Positions 1 to 9,157 of a DNA stretch of 64,000 bases are shown piece by piece. Positions within the stretch are counted from its first letter, which is position 1. Every line of letters begins with the position of its first letter. The stretch covers positions 1 through 64,000 of the forward strand of contig NZ_JANHKS010000020.1 of NCBI RefSeq assembly GCF_028682175.1, given 5' to 3'. This stretch comes from Pseudomonas putida (lineage in GTDB: Bacteria > Pseudomonadota > Gammaproteobacteria > Pseudomonadales > Pseudomonadaceae). The translations under genes were made by a program, and so were the position numbers. The notes beneath the pieces were generated by a model. The model made no database searches. It saw only the letters and a program-made list of their open reading frames with translations, and was not told the DNA's origin.

Positions 1-11
1 TCTTCCGATCT
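1..11. other. Probable Illumina adapter remnant at contig edge
   Basis: The first 11 bases, TCTTCCGATCT, are identical to the 3' end of the standard Illumina TruSeq adapter. The sequence stands exactly at base 1 and is directly followed by ordinary chromosomal sequence with a REP element. I infer untrimmed adapter at a contig end rather than biology. Confidence 0.7.
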
Positions 12-22
12 ATCTCATTGAC

Positions 23-51
23 GCCCCCGCCGGCAAGCCGTGCTGCTACGG
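23..51. repeat. REP half-element downstream of lldR
   Basis: This is one arm of the REP family that recurs through the window (core GCAGCACGGCTTGCCGGCGG, here in reverse orientation). It lies 15 bases past the lldR stop codon. The partner arm would lie beyond the contig edge. Confidence 0.8.
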
Positions 52-66
52 ATGCGTGGTGCTTTC

Positions 67-834
67 TTAAATCCCGTTACGCCGCTCGGCACGGGCCGTT
101 CGCTGCACCTGCTGGCGCACTTCTTCCAGCACTTCCTGCACATACAGCAAATGACGGCTGGACACCTCGCGGGCGTCGTCGGCCCGGCCTTCGATGATCG
201 CCAGGTACAACTCACGGTGCTGACTGATCAGCATGTCACGCGTTTCCGAGCGCTGCTGATACATACCCCCGATGTTGGTCACCACATTGCGCCGCAACAG
301 GTCGAACAACCCACGAATGGTATGCAGCAACACCGCGTTGTGGCTCGCTTCGGCAATCGCCAGGTGGAAGTTCGCATCCGCCGCACCCTCTTCGGCACGG
401 CTCACCTCATCGACCCGGGTGTAACAGTCCTGCAGGGCATCGAACGCCTCACGCAGCCGAATGCGGTCCACATCAGTGGCGCGGATCGCTGCGTAATACG
501 CGCAAGAAGCTTCCAGCGTGTGGCGAAATTCCAGCAGGTCGCGCTGCGCCTCGGAACTGCTTTCCAGCAGATGCAGCAAAGGATCGCTGAAAGTCGAACC
601 CAGGTTCTCCACCACATAATTGCCCCCGCCCTGGCGACTGACCAGCAGCCCCTTGGCGGTGAGTTTCTGGATGGCCTCGCGCAGGGACGGGCGCGACACG
701 CCGAACTGTTCGGCAAGCGCCCGTTCGGCAGGCAAACGCCCACCGGCCCTGAGCGTGCCCTCGAGAATCATTCGTTCGAGCTGTTCGACAATATCGTCTG
801 ACAACCGGCGCTGACGCACCTGATCAAAGCCCAT
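67..834 (-). CDS. lldR: LldR, GntR/FadR-family regulator of lactate use
   Basis: The 255-residue protein has an N-terminal winged helix-turn-helix of the GntR family (about residues 10-75, with LPAERALAEQFGVSRPSLRE) and an all-helical FCD ligand domain (about 85-245). The FCD domain carries the histidines expected for metal or ligand binding, in HLAIAEASHN and HRELYLAII. It is divergent from lldP-lldD-dld with a 419-base gap that holds a strong palindrome at 1038-1058. Known members of this group bind such sites and are released by lactate, so repression of the lld operon is inferred. The start codon at 834 opens a normal-length member. Reading this as PdhR or GlcC is less likely because of the neighbours. 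Confidence 0.93.
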   Translation of the reverse strand: MGFDQVRQRRLSDDIVEQLERMILEGTLRAGGRLPAERALAEQFGVSRPSLREAIQKLTAKGLLVSRQGGGNYVVENLGSTFSDPLLHLLESSSEAQRDLLEFRHTLEASCAYYAAIRATDVDRIRLREAFDALQDCYTRVDEVSRAEEGAADANFHLAIAEASHNAVLLHTIRGLFDLLRRNVVTNIGGMYQQRSETRDMLISQHRELYLAIIEGRADDAREVSSRHLLYVQEVLEEVRQQVQRTARAERRNGI

Positions 835-992
835 ACCCCATCACTCCACATCACCTGCCGCCCCGCCTGACATAAAAACGGGGGCGCATATTCTCACTGA
901 TTGTGGCCAGACATTCACCCGGCAGATGCAATCCGAATCACCATTTCAGGCAAAAGCCGGACGAACTGCTACAAAAGTTCTAGAGCCTGAAA

Positions 993-1022
993 TTGACACA
1001 TCAACACCAAGGCTTTTAACCT
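993..1022 (+). promoter_or_regulatory. Candidate sigma-70 promoter of the lld operon
   Basis: A perfect TTGACA (993-998) is followed after 18 bases by TAACCT (1017-1022). The LldR palindrome begins 15 bases further on, covering the likely start point. The -10 is weak, so the exact start is uncertain. The remaining parts of the 419-base lldR-lldP gap show no gene. Confidence 0.5.
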
Positions 1023-1037
1023 AGCGACAAGACATTG

Positions 1038-1058
1038 TAAATTGGTCTTACCAATTTA
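1038..1058. promoter_or_regulatory. LldR operator palindrome
   Basis: A 21-base dyad has 9-base perfect arms (TAAATTGGT / ACCAATTTA) around a 3-base centre. The TGGT-N3-ACCA core has the form of GntR/FadR-family operators, and closely similar sites are known upstream of lldP in other pseudomonads. It sits between the promoter and lldP, about 200 bases before the start codon, in the right place for repression. Confidence 0.85.
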
Positions 1059-1253
1059 TGAATGCCGGCGACGAGTGGCTATCCCCACGACACGCCGCAA
1101 GCGATTCGCGACGGCGCAACGCTTGAGCTGGTGAGCTGTGCGATTCGTTCGTCAGCACCGGCAGGACAGAGGCCAACAGGCCGTCGTCCGCTGGAGCCGC
1201 GCACGCAGGACACGGACACCGGGCCTAACCAAAAACAACTAGGGGCCTCCTAC

Positions 1254-2948
1254 ATGCAAACCTGGCAACAGTTCTACACACCCTTGGGCAGCCTGGGCCT
1301 TTCGGCGCTCGCTGCAGTCATCCCGATCGTGTTCTTCTTTCTTGCGCTGGCGGTCTTTCGGCTCAAAGGACACATTGCGGGCACCATCACCCTGTTGCTT
1401 GCCGTGCTGATCGCGATCTTCGCGTTCAAAATGCCAGCCGACATGGCCATCGCCTCGGCGATCTACGGCTTTTTGTACGGCCTGTGGCCCATCGCGTGGA
1501 TCATCATCGCGGCGGTGTTCCTCTACAAACTCACCGTCAAGAGCGGCCAGTTCGAGATCATTCGAAGCTCCGTCATGTCGATCACCGACGACCAGCGCTT
1601 GCAGGTCCTGCTGATCGGCTTCTGCTTCGGTGCCTTCCTGGAAGGCGCGGCAGGTTTCGGTGCGCCGGTGGCGATCACCGCGGCGCTGCTTGTAGGCCTG
1701 GGGCTGAACCCGCTGTACGCAGCCGGCCTGTGCCTGATCGCCAATACCGCGCCGGTAGCGTTCGGCGCCCTGGGGATTCCGATCATCGTCGCCGGCCAGG
1801 TGTCGGGCATCGACGCCTTCAAGATCGGCGCCATGGCCGGTCGCCAACTGCCGCTGCTGTCGGTGTTCGTGCCGTTCTGGCTGATGTTCATGATGGACGG
1901 CGTCAAGGGCGTGAAGGAGACCTGGCCCGCAGCGCTGGTAGCAGGCGGCAGCTTCGCCATCGTGCAATACCTGACCTCCAACTACATTGGCCCGGAACTG
2001 CCTGACATTACCTCGGCACTGGTGAGCCTGGTGTCCCTGACCTTCTTCCTGAAAGTCTGGCAACCGGCCCGCGCCGCCGACATGCAAGTGGCCAGCGCAG
2101 GCGGCGGTGCCGTGGTGATGGGCGGCCCTGGCGGTTTCGGCCAGCCACGCACCACCAAGAAATCCCCGTACTCCGCCGGCACCATCATCAAGGCCTGGTC
2201 GCCGTTCCTGATCCTGACCGTGATCGTCACGATCTGGACGCTGAAGCCGTTCAAGGCGCTGTTCGCCGCTGGCGGCCCGCTGCAAGCCCTGACCATGAAC
2301 TTCCCGGTTCCGCACCTGGATCAACTGGTCATGAAGGCCGCCCCCATCGTGGCCAACCCGACCGCCATGCCAGCCGTGTACAAGTTCGACCTGCTGGCCG
2401 CATCGGGCAGCGCGATTCTGGTCTCGGCGATTCTGGCGATGATCGTACTGCGCATCGGCGCAAAAACTGGTCTGACCACTTTCAAGGAAACCCTGATCGA
2501 ACTGCGCTGGGCTATCGTGTCCATCGGCATGGTGCTGGCCTTCGCCTTCGTCATGAACTACTCGGGCATGTCCACCACACTGGCCCTGGTGCTGGCTGGT
2601 ACGGGCGCTGCGTTCCCGTTCTTCTCGCCCTTCCTGGGCTGGCTGGGGGTGTTCCTGACCGGTTCCGACACATCGAGCAACGCCCTGTTCGGCTCGCTGC
2701 AAGCGACCACCGCGCACCAGGTGGGCGTCAGCGACGTGCTGATGGTGGCCGCCAACTCCAGCGGCGGCGTAACCGGCAAGATGATTTCCCCGCAATCGAT
2801 CGCGGTCGCCTGTGCGGCCACAGGTCTTGTGGGTAAAGAGTCCGATCTGTTCCGCTTCACCCTCAAGCACAGCATCTTCTTCGCCGCCATCGTCGGTTGC
2901 ATCACCTACGCCCAGGCGTACTGGTTCACCGGCATGCTGGTTCACTAA
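1254..2948 (+). CDS. lldP: LldP, L-lactate permease
   Basis: The 564-residue inner-membrane protein carries about a dozen hydrophobic helices and the LctP-family signature regions [18 protein letters not shown] (near residue 130) and [14 protein letters not shown] (near 480). It imports lactate (and probably glycolate) with protons for oxidation by the next two genes. I chose the ATG at 1254 because it begins [12 protein letters not shown] as in known permeases and has AGGGG upstream. An in-frame extension back to 1062 would overlap the region next to the operator and has no membrane-protein character. Length is normal for the family. Confidence 0.96.
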   Translation: MQTWQQFYTPLGSLGLSALAAVIPIVFFFLALAVFRLKGHIAGTITLLLAVLIAIFAFKMPADMAIASAIYGFLYGLWPIAWIIIAAVFLYKLTVKSGQFEIIRSSVMSITDDQRLQVLLIGFCFGAFLEGAAGFGAPVAITAALLVGLGLNPLYAAGLCLIANTAPVAFGALGIPIIVAGQVSGIDAFKIGAMAGRQLPLLSVFVPFWLMFMMDGVKGVKETWPAALVAGGSFAIVQYLTSNYIGPELPDITSALVSLVSLTFFLKVWQPARAADMQVASAGGGAVVMGGPGGFGQPRTTKKSPYSAGTIIKAWSPFLILTVIVTIWTLKPFKALFAAGGPLQALTMNFPVPHLDQLVMKAAPIVANPTAMPAVYKFDLLAASGSAILVSAILAMIVLRIGAKTGLTTFKETLIELRWAIVSIGMVLAFAFVMNYSGMSTTLALVLAGTGAAFPFFSPFLGWLGVFLTGSDTSSNALFGSLQATTAHQVGVSDVLMVAANSSGGVTGKMISPQSIAVACAATGLVGKESDLFRFTLKHSIFFAAIVGCITYAQAYWFTGMLVH

Positions 2949-2959
2949 AGAGACGAGCA

Positions 2960-2983
2960 CCGGGCGCCACTGCGTGCGCCCGG
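2960..2983 (+). other. Hairpin between lldP and lldD
   Basis: CCGGGCGC and GCGCCCGG form a perfect 8-base stem around an 8-base loop in the 69-base gap between two genes of one operon. There is no T-run, so it is more likely to affect mRNA stability or partial attenuation than to end transcription. Confidence 0.5.
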
Positions 2984-3017
2984 CTGCTGCCCTGCTCATT
3001 CAACGCTGCGAGACCCC

Positions 3018-4172
3018 ATGATCATTTCCGCCGCAACCGACTACCGCGCCGCTGCACAGCGCAAGCTGCCGCCTTTCCTGTTTCACTACGCCGACGGTGG
3101 CGCCTACGCCGAACACACCCTGCGCCACAACGTTTCCGACCTCGCTGGTATCGCTTTGCGTCAGCGCGTTCTGAAAAACATGTCGGAACTGAGCCTGCAA
3201 ACCACGCTGTTCAATGAAACCCTGAGCATGCCCGTGGCCCTGGCACCTGTAGGACTTTGCGGCATGTATGCCCGTCGCGGCGAAGTACAGGCCGCCCGCG
3301 CCGCAGCCAGCAAAGGCATTCCGTTTACCTTGTCGACCGTGTCGGTGTGCCCGATTGAAGAAGTCGCGCCCGCCATCGACCGCCCCATGTGGTTCCAGTT
3401 GTACGTGCTCAAGGACCGCGGCTTCATGCGCAATGCGCTGGAACGCGCCAAGGCCGCCGGGGTGAAGACCTTGGTGTTCACCGTCGACATGCCAGTGCCC
3501 GGAGCCCGCTACCGCGACCTGCATTCGGGCATGAGCGGCAGCAACGGCCCGATCCGTCGCGTGCTGCAATCCATGGTTCATCCGCAATGGGCCTGGGACG
3601 TCGGCGTCAACGGCCGTCCCCATGACCTGGGCAACGTCTCCGCCTACCGTGGCAGCCCGACAGGTTTGACCGATTACATCGCCTGGCTGGGCAACAATTT
3701 CGATCCGTCGATTTCCTGGAAAGATCTGGAATGGATTCGCGACTACTGGGACGGCCCGATGCTGATCAAGGGCATCCTGGACCCTGACGACGCCCGCGAT
3801 GCCGTGAAATTCGGCGCTGACGGCATCGTCGTCTCCAACCACGGCGGCCGCCAGCTCGACGGCGTACTGTCCAGCGCCCGCGCACTGCCTGCCATTGCCG
3901 ACGCCGTGAAAGGTGACATCAAGATCCTCGCCGACTCCGGCATTCGCAGCGGGCTGGACGTGGTACGCATGATTGCCCTGGGCGCCGACACCGTGATGAT
4001 CGGTCGCGCCTTCATCTACGCCCTGGCTACCCATGGCGAAGCCGGCGTGAAACATCTGCTCGAACTTTTCGAGAAAGAAATGCGCGTGGCCATGGTGCTG
4101 ACAGGCGCCAAATCCATCAGCGAAATCACCCGCGACTCCCTCGTCCGAGAGCTGCGTGAACTGGGCGCCTGA
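3018..4172 (+). CDS. lldD: LldD, FMN-dependent L-lactate dehydrogenase
   Basis: The 384-residue protein is a TIM-barrel alpha-hydroxyacid oxidase. It shows [20 protein letters not shown] for FMN contact and the active-site [10 protein letters not shown], with the catalytic histidine near residue 275. The C-terminal flavin-phosphate segment [20 protein letters not shown] is also present. It oxidises L-lactate to pyruvate and passes electrons to the quinone pool at the membrane. It lies 69 bases behind lldP and 70 bases ahead of dld, as in other Pseudomonas lld operons, so co-expression under LldR is expected. Confidence 0.97.
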   Translation: MIISAATDYRAAAQRKLPPFLFHYADGGAYAEHTLRHNVSDLAGIALRQRVLKNMSELSLQTTLFNETLSMPVALAPVGLCGMYARRGEVQAARAAASKGIPFTLSTVSVCPIEEVAPAIDRPMWFQLYVLKDRGFMRNALERAKAAGVKTLVFTVDMPVPGARYRDLHSGMSGSNGPIRRVLQSMVHPQWAWDVGVNGRPHDLGNVSAYRGSPTGLTDYIAWLGNNFDPSISWKDLEWIRDYWDGPMLIKGILDPDDARDAVKFGADGIVVSNHGGRQLDGVLSSARALPAIADAVKGDIKILADSGIRSGLDVVRMIALGADTVMIGRAFIYALATHGEAGVKHLLELFEKEMRVAMVLTGAKSISEITRDSLVRELRELGA

Positions 4173-4242
4173 GCGCCCACCCCTTCAGATAACGCACCAC
4201 GCACGCGGCACGCCAGATGCCGCGGCTGCAGAGGAAGACCGC

Positions 4243-7053
4243 ATGAGCCTGCCCGCCTCCTTCCTGGCCGATGTGAAACGCCTGATCCCCGCCGAACGCC
4301 GCTTCGACGACCCGCTCTCGACCCTGGCCTTCGGCACTGACGCGAGCTTCTACCGGCTGATTCCAAAGCTGGTGATTCGTGTCGAATCCGAAGACGAAGT
4401 GGTCGCGCTGCTGCAGCACGCCCGCGTCGATCGCGTCCCGGTGACCTTTCGCGCCGCTGGCACCAGCCTGTCCGGCCAGGCCATCAGCGACTCGGTGCTG
4501 ATCGTGCTGGGCGACAACTGGAACGGCCGCGAAATTCGTAGGCAAGGCGAACAGATCCGCCTGCAACCCGGCGTCATCGGCGCCCAGGCCAACGCCTGGC
4601 TCGCGCCGTTTGGACGCAAGATCGGCCCTGACCCGGCCTCGATCAACGCCGCCAAGATCGGCGGCATCGTCGCCAACAACTCCAGCGGCATGTGCTGCGG
4701 CACCGCCCAGAACACCTACCACACCCTGGCGGGCATCCGCATGGTGCTGGCCGACGGCACGCGCATCGACACCGAAGACGCCACCAGCGTCGCCGCCTTT
4801 CGCGCAAGCCATGGCGCGCTGCTGGAGAGCCTTGCGCAACTGGGCCGCAAGACCCGGGCAAATGCCGAGCTGGCTGCAAAGATTCGCCACAAATATCGTC
4901 TGAAAAACACCACCGGGCTGTCACTCAATGCCCTGGTCGATTTCGACGAGCCGCTGGATATCTTGAGCCACCTGCTGGTCGGCTCCGAGGGCACGCTGGG
5001 CTTCATCAGCGCCGTGACCTACGACACCGTGCCCGACCACCCGAACAAGGCCTCGGCGCTGATCGTCTTCCCCGACGTGGAAACCTGCTGCAACGCGGTA
5101 ACCGTGTTGAAGACACAACCTGTCTCAGCCGTCGAACTGCTCGACCGGCGCAGCATGCGTTCCGTGCAGAACAAGCCCGGCATGCCCGCTTTCGTACGAG
5201 AGCTATCGGAAAGTGCCTGCGCCCTGCTGATCGAAGCCCGCGCCGCGACCCAGCCGTTGCTGCACGAACAACTGGCACAAATCATGGCCTCCATCGCGCA
5301 TTTTCCGGTGGAGAAACAGGTCGATTTCACCGAAGACCCCGGCGAAAACGCCCGCCTCTGGGCCATCCGCAAGGACACCTTCCCCGCCGTCGGCGCCGTG
5401 CGCGAAACCGGCACCACGGTCATCATCGAAGACGTCACTTTCCCGGTCGAGCAACTGGCCATCGGCGTGCGCCGCCTCATCGAACTATTCGACAAGCACC
5501 ACTACGACGAAGCGATCCTCTTCGGCCACGCGCTAGAGGGTAACCTGCACTTCGTGTTCACCCAGGGCTTCAACGACCCTGAAGAAATCGCCCGCTACTC
5601 GGCCTTCATGGACGACGTCACGCAACTGGTCGCGGTGGAATTCAACGGCTCGCTCAAGGCCGAGCACGGCACCGGCCGCAACATGGCGCCCTTCGTCGAA
5701 CTCGAATGGGGCAGCGAAGCCTATCAATTGATGTGGCAACTCAAACGCCTGCTCGACCCCACCGGCATTCTCAACCCGGACGTCGTGCTCAGCGAAGACC
5801 CGCAGATCCACCTCAAACACCTCAAGCCCATGCCCGCTGCCGACACCATCGTCGACAAATGCATCGAGTGCGGATTTTGTGAGCCGGTGTGTCCGTCCAA
5901 AGGACTGACCCTCAGCCCGCGCCAGCGCATCGTCATGTGGCGCGACATCCAGGCCAAAAAACGCAGCGGCATCGACACCACCGAACTGGAGCGCGACTAC
6001 CACTACCAGGGCATCGACACCTGCGCCGCCACCGGCCTGTGCGCGCAGCGCTGCCCGGTCGGCATCAACACCGGCGAACTGGTGAAAAAACTGCGCGCCC
6101 AGCAAGCCACCCACGGCAAGACCGCAGGCTGGCTGGCCGATCACTTCACCACCGCCCTCAAAGGCGCACGCTTCACCCTGCACGCCGCCAACGGCGCACG
6201 CATGCTGCTGGGCGCCCCGAGATTGGCGAAGATTTCCGCCGCCCTGACCAAGGCATCCTCAGGCCGCGTGCCCCTCTGGACCCCGGCCATGCCGCAAGCG
6301 GAAAACGCCATCCGCTTCACCCCGCCGGTTGAAGATCAACGCCCCCGCGTCGTCTACCTCGCAGCCTGCGTATCGCGCGTCATGGGCCCGGCAGCCGCCG
6401 ACCATGAACAGACCTCGCTGATGGACAAAACCCGCAGCCTGCTGGAAAAAGCCGGTTACCAGGTCGTCTTCCCCGAAGACCAGGACGCCCTCTGCTGCGG
6501 CCAACCCTTCGCCTCAAAAGGCTACGCCGAACAGGCCGAAGAAAAACGCCAGCAACTGCTCGCGGCGCTGACCAAAGCCAGCCGCGGCGGCCTGGACCCC
6601 ATCTACTGCGACACCAGCCCCTGCACCCTGCGCTTGGTGCAGGACCTCGAGGACACCCGGCTGGACCTCTACGACCCGGTCCGCTTCATCCGCACCCACC
6701 TGCTCGACAAACTGGTGTTCACCCCGCAACAGGAAGCCATTGCCGTCCACGTCACCTGCAGCACCCAGCACCTGGGCGAAAGCCAGGCGCTGATCGAACT
6801 GGCGCGCATGTGCAGCCTCAACGTCGTGATCCCGGAAGGCATTCACTGCTGCGGCTTCGCCGGCGACAAAGGCTTCACCACACCCGAGCTCAACGCCCAC
6901 TCCCTGCGCACCCTCAAGGATGCCGTGCAGTACTGCAGCGAAGGCATCTCCACCAGCCGGACCTGCGAAATCGGCCTCACCCAACACGGCGGCATCGACT
7001 ACCACGGGCTGGTTTATCTCGTGGACAGAGTCACCCGACCAAGAACCGCTTGA
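4243..7053 (+). CDS. dld: D-lactate dehydrogenase, FAD and 4Fe-4S multidomain
   Basis: The 936-residue protein joins an N-terminal FAD-binding PCMH domain (about 35-215, with FRAAGTSLSGQA and NNSSGMCCG) and a flavin C-terminal cap ending near EHGTGRNMAPF. Two 4Fe-4S ligand sets follow (CIECGFCEPVC near 540 and CAATGLCAQRC near 593), then two CCG domains (CCGQPFASKG near 750, CCGFAGDKGF near 868). This layout matches the large D-lactate dehydrogenases encoded in Pseudomonas lactate operons; a glycolate-type substrate cannot be excluded. The ATG at 4243 is preferred over 4156 because the longer form overlaps lldD and has no homology-like start. A strong terminator follows the stop. Confidence 0.93.
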   Translation: MSLPASFLADVKRLIPAERRFDDPLSTLAFGTDASFYRLIPKLVIRVESEDEVVALLQHARVDRVPVTFRAAGTSLSGQAISDSVLIVLGDNWNGREIRRQGEQIRLQPGVIGAQANAWLAPFGRKIGPDPASINAAKIGGIVANNSSGMCCGTAQNTYHTLAGIRMVLADGTRIDTEDATSVAAFRASHGALLESLAQLGRKTRANAELAAKIRHKYRLKNTTGLSLNALVDFDEPLDILSHLLVGSEGTLGFISAVTYDTVPDHPNKASALIVFPDVETCCNAVTVLKTQPVSAVELLDRRSMRSVQNKPGMPAFVRELSESACALLIEARAATQPLLHEQLAQIMASIAHFPVEKQVDFTEDPGENARLWAIRKDTFPAVGAVRETGTTVIIEDVTFPVEQLAIGVRRLIELFDKHHYDEAILFGHALEGNLHFVFTQGFNDPEEIARYSAFMDDVTQLVAVEFNGSLKAEHGTGRNMAPFVELEWGSEAYQLMWQLKRLLDPTGILNPDVVLSEDPQIHLKHLKPMPAADTIVDKCIECGFCEPVCPSKGLTLSPRQRIVMWRDIQAKKRSGIDTTELERDYHYQGIDTCAATGLCAQRCPVGINTGELVKKLRAQQATHGKTAGWLADHFTTALKGARFTLHAANGARMLLGAPRLAKISAALTKASSGRVPLWTPAMPQAENAIRFTPPVEDQRPRVVYLAACVSRVMGPAAADHEQTSLMDKTRSLLEKAGYQVVFPEDQDALCCGQPFASKGYAEQAEEKRQQLLAALTKASRGGLDPIYCDTSPCTLRLVQDLEDTRLDLYDPVRFIRTHLLDKLVFTPQQEAIAVHVTCSTQHLGESQALIELARMCSLNVVIPEGIHCCGFAGDKGFTTPELNAHSLRTLKDAVQYCSEGISTSRTCEIGLTQHGGIDYHGLVYLVDRVTRPRTA

Positions 7054-7060
7054 TGCACCC

Positions 7061-7085
7061 AAATGGGGCGACAATCGCCCCATTT
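7061..7085 (+). terminator. Terminator of the lld operon
   Basis: A perfect 11-base stem (AAATGGGGCGA / TCGCCCCATTT) closes on a 3-base loop, 8 bases past the dld stop. The arm ends in T residues on either strand. Confidence 0.8.
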
Positions 7086-7253
7086 CCCCGACACATCTCG
7101 CAACATGGCTTTTTCACACCACCCGCGAAAAAAATAGAACCCCTGCGACGGCCGACAGTCCATCTCTTTAAGCGCCACACATGGCTGCTTGTCATTCCCT
7201 ATCCGGGCATCGGCCCCATTGAATGCCCAGTCCACAGGCTTAAGGAGATACAC

Positions 7254-7538
7254 ATGAAACGTACAGCACTGACTGGCTTGTTTCTGACCGCTGCACTGTT
7301 GGGTTCCCCGGTATTCGCTGCCGATGACCTGTGCGGCACCAACCTGCAAACCCTCAAGGACGCTCACACCTCGTCGGCCACCAACCTCAGCCCGGACAAA
7401 AAGGAAGAGGTCGAACGCGCCATGATGGCCGGCGAAGCCGCGCAAAAAGCCGGCGACGACAAGAAATGCATCGCTGAAACCAGCAAGACCATTCAAGAGC
7501 TGAAAACCATGGGCTCGGGCAGCGAAGGCGCGAAGTAA
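7254..7538 (+). CDS. Small secreted protein, paralogue of the gene at 30369
   Basis: The 94-residue protein starts with a clear Sec signal peptide (MKRTALTGLFLTAALLGSPV, cleavage after VFA). The mature part is about 72 residues, charged and helical, with two cysteines (DDLCGTNLQ and DDKKCIAE) placed for one disulfide. A strong AAGGAGA lies 5 bases before the ATG. It shares its layout with the protein at 30369-30641: MK.ALLTGL-type signal, one Cys near the mature N-terminus followed by NL, and a second Cys near the end before TxxxIQ/QKIQ. Family and function are not recognised; a periplasmic helical protein is all that can be said. A 7-base hairpin at 7562-7582 may end the transcript. Confidence 0.82.
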   Translation: MKRTALTGLFLTAALLGSPVFAADDLCGTNLQTLKDAHTSSATNLSPDKKEEVERAMMAGEAAQKAGDDKKCIAETSKTIQELKTMGSGSEGAK

Positions 7539-7595
7539 TCTTCGCCTCGGCAAACGGGGTTCGACCTGTCCAGCACAGGTCGCATCCCGCACAAG

Positions 7596-7624
7596 GTGAC
7601 GTATCCCATTGATTCGGGTAGACT
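7596..7624 (+). promoter_or_regulatory. Candidate ssrA promoter
   Basis: GTGACG (7596-7601) and TAGACT (7619-7624) are separated by 17 bases, and the tmRNA 5' end lies 31 bases beyond the -10. The distance allows a short processed leader. Confidence 0.55.
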
Positions 7625-7655
7625 CCGTCCCCTGACTGCCTGGAGCAGCAGAATT

Positions 7656-8047
7656 GGGGCCGATTAGGATTCGACGCCGGTGATGAAACTCTAGGGGCAT
7701 GCCGACTTGGTAACAGAAGTCGTAAATCCACTGTTGCAACTTTCTATAGTTGCCAATGACGAAACCTACGGGGAACAAGCTCTCGCTGCGTAAGCGGCGC
7801 TAGCCTTCCTTCTGGTAGCTTCGGCTCCAGCAATCATCAGGGGATGCCTGTAAACCCGAAATGATTGTCATACAGAACAGGATCGCCGTGCAGTACGCTG
7901 TGGACGAATCGGCTAAAACTTACACAGCTCGCCCAAAGCACCCTGCCCGTCGGGTCGCTGAGGGTTAACTTAATAGACACGGCTAAGCATGTAGGCCCGA
8001 AAGCGGAGTACTGGCGGACGGGGGTTCAAATCCCCCCGGCTCCACCA
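7656..8047 (+). ncRNA. ssrA: tmRNA (SsrA)
   Basis: The 392-nucleotide RNA begins GGGGCCGATTAGGATTCGAC and ends with the tRNA-like GGGTTCAAATCC arm and an encoded CCA. The two ends pair as an alanine tRNA acceptor. The resume codon is GCC in the segment that reads out the tag ANDETYGEQALAA, stopped by TAA at the end of the tag frame. It rescues stalled ribosomes and marks the unfinished peptide for proteolysis. The sequence beyond the 3' end changes to accessory genes, consistent with ssrA acting as an integration site. Confidence 0.97.
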
Positions 8048-8054
8048 AATATAG

Positions 8055-8082
8055 AAAAAGCCGTCCTTGGACGGCTTTTTTT
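8055..8082 (+). terminator. ssrA terminator
   Basis: AAAAAGCCGTCC and GGACGGCTTTTTTT form a long stem with a minimal loop and a T-run, 8 bases past the tmRNA CCA. A-richness on the left arm makes it usable on the other strand for the convergent gene at 8144. Confidence 0.92.
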
Positions 8083-8143
8083 GTGGGTGGGATTTAGCAA
8101 GTGCAGCCTGGCGAAGACGATATTCAGCCGTGCAACCCAGGCA

Positions 8144-9157
8144 TCACGCCGGAACGTAAAAGTAGGTCAAAGGCACCAAGCGTTTGGTTTCCGGGTCAGT
8201 AGCCGGGTAATGCGCCATCAACGTGCGCGCCAGTTCATCCAGCGTCCACATCGTCAAATGGACATTAGCCCGCTCGCCCTCATACAACGCATCCTTGGTG
8301 AATCCCCCGGTACTCACGTATAGACCTCGATCATCCTTGTGTCTGCCGCCCAGAAAGCTGCGGATTTCATTACTGCCCATCCGAGCATTTCGATGCTTAA
8401 CCTCTACCACAATGCGCGGAGGCTCAAATCCGAACCCATCGGGAGAAGCAATGATGTCCTTGCCGCGATCAGCGCCAGCAGGCGAGACGAGCGTTTTGTA
8501 GCCCATAGCCCTCAAGATTCCAGCCACAAGCTCCTGCATTTCAGCCCAGTCCAGACTATTGATCTGGTCCTTGATCCGCTCAAAAGCGATCTCCTGGACT
8601 CCCTTCAACGGATCTTCCAAAGCTTCTGAATCTTCAATCAGATCTTTCGGTGGAACTGAGACGCTTTTACCGGTGGCGAGAGCCAACAACTCCTTCTGGG
8701 CATCTCCAGCAACGTTGAACACTGTCAACGTAGATCCGAGGCTGTTCCTGCTCGCGCTCGTAAGCTTGTCGCGGTCAACCTCCTGCGGGTACCACTCAAC
8801 AGACCTGGTAAAAGACATTCCGTCATCTCCCAGATCGAGGTCCGTCTCGCACGCTCCCGTGAAATGACCGACCAAATAGGTCCGGTTCGCTGGAGAATAT
8901 GTAACGACTGCATCGCCTATTTTGATTTCGTTAACAAAACGGTAAACCTGTGAAGCACCTGATATGGCAGTCCCGTCTTTTATCCCCGGTTCACAGTCTT
9001 TGTAGGCCTGAATCAACGCCTTCCGCGAAACGCCAGGTTTGGCTTCAAGGACTAATTGAGCCCAGCCAATTGCTGCGAGCTTGCGATCTCTGAAATCGTC
9101 ATACAGACGGCCGCCGTCACCTCGGATCATCCACATTGCGGGCATGCTAGTACTCAT
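8144..9157 (-). CDS. Mrr-like restriction endonuclease
   Basis: The 337-residue protein has an N-terminal domain (about 5-130, WMIRGDGGRLYDDFRDRKLA, GDAVVTYSPANRTYLVG) of the kind that precedes nuclease domains in several restriction proteins. The C-terminal Mrr_cat nuclease domain (about 190-320) is of the PD-(D/E)XK fold, with acidic E209, then GADRGKDII (D234) and VEVKHRN (E252, K254) as the active site. Such enzymes cut modified or foreign DNA; the target is unknown. The ATG at 9157 is chosen because upstream codons to 9280 give a low-complexity glycine/arginine stretch. No partner methylase is adjacent, fitting a type IV enzyme. It is convergent with ssrA and opens the accessory segment. 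Confidence 0.82.
   Translation of the reverse strand: MSTSMPAMWMIRGDGGRLYDDFRDRKLAAIGWAQLVLEAKPGVSRKALIQAYKDCEPGIKDGTAISGASQVYRFVNEIKIGDAVVTYSPANRTYLVGHFTGACETDLDLGDDGMSFTRSVEWYPQEVDRDKLTSASRNSLGSTLTVFNVAGDAQKELLALATGKSVSVPPKDLIEDSEALEDPLKGVQEIAFERIKDQINSLDWAEMQELVAGILRAMGYKTLVSPAGADRGKDIIASPDGFGFEPPRIVVEVKHRNARMGSNEIRSFLGGRHKDDRGLYVSTGGFTKDALYEGERANVHLTMWTLDELARTLMAHYPATDPETKRLVPLTYFYVPA

Noticed and set aside
1062..1253. In-frame upstream extension of lldP
   Set aside because: The 64 extra codons are polar and arginine-rich, begin just after the operator and lack a ribosome site. The ATG at 1254 gives the family N-terminus.
1239..2999. 586-codon open frame antisense to lldP
   Set aside because: It is the shadow of lldP in high-GC DNA; composition (His, Gly, Arg-rich) is not protein-like.
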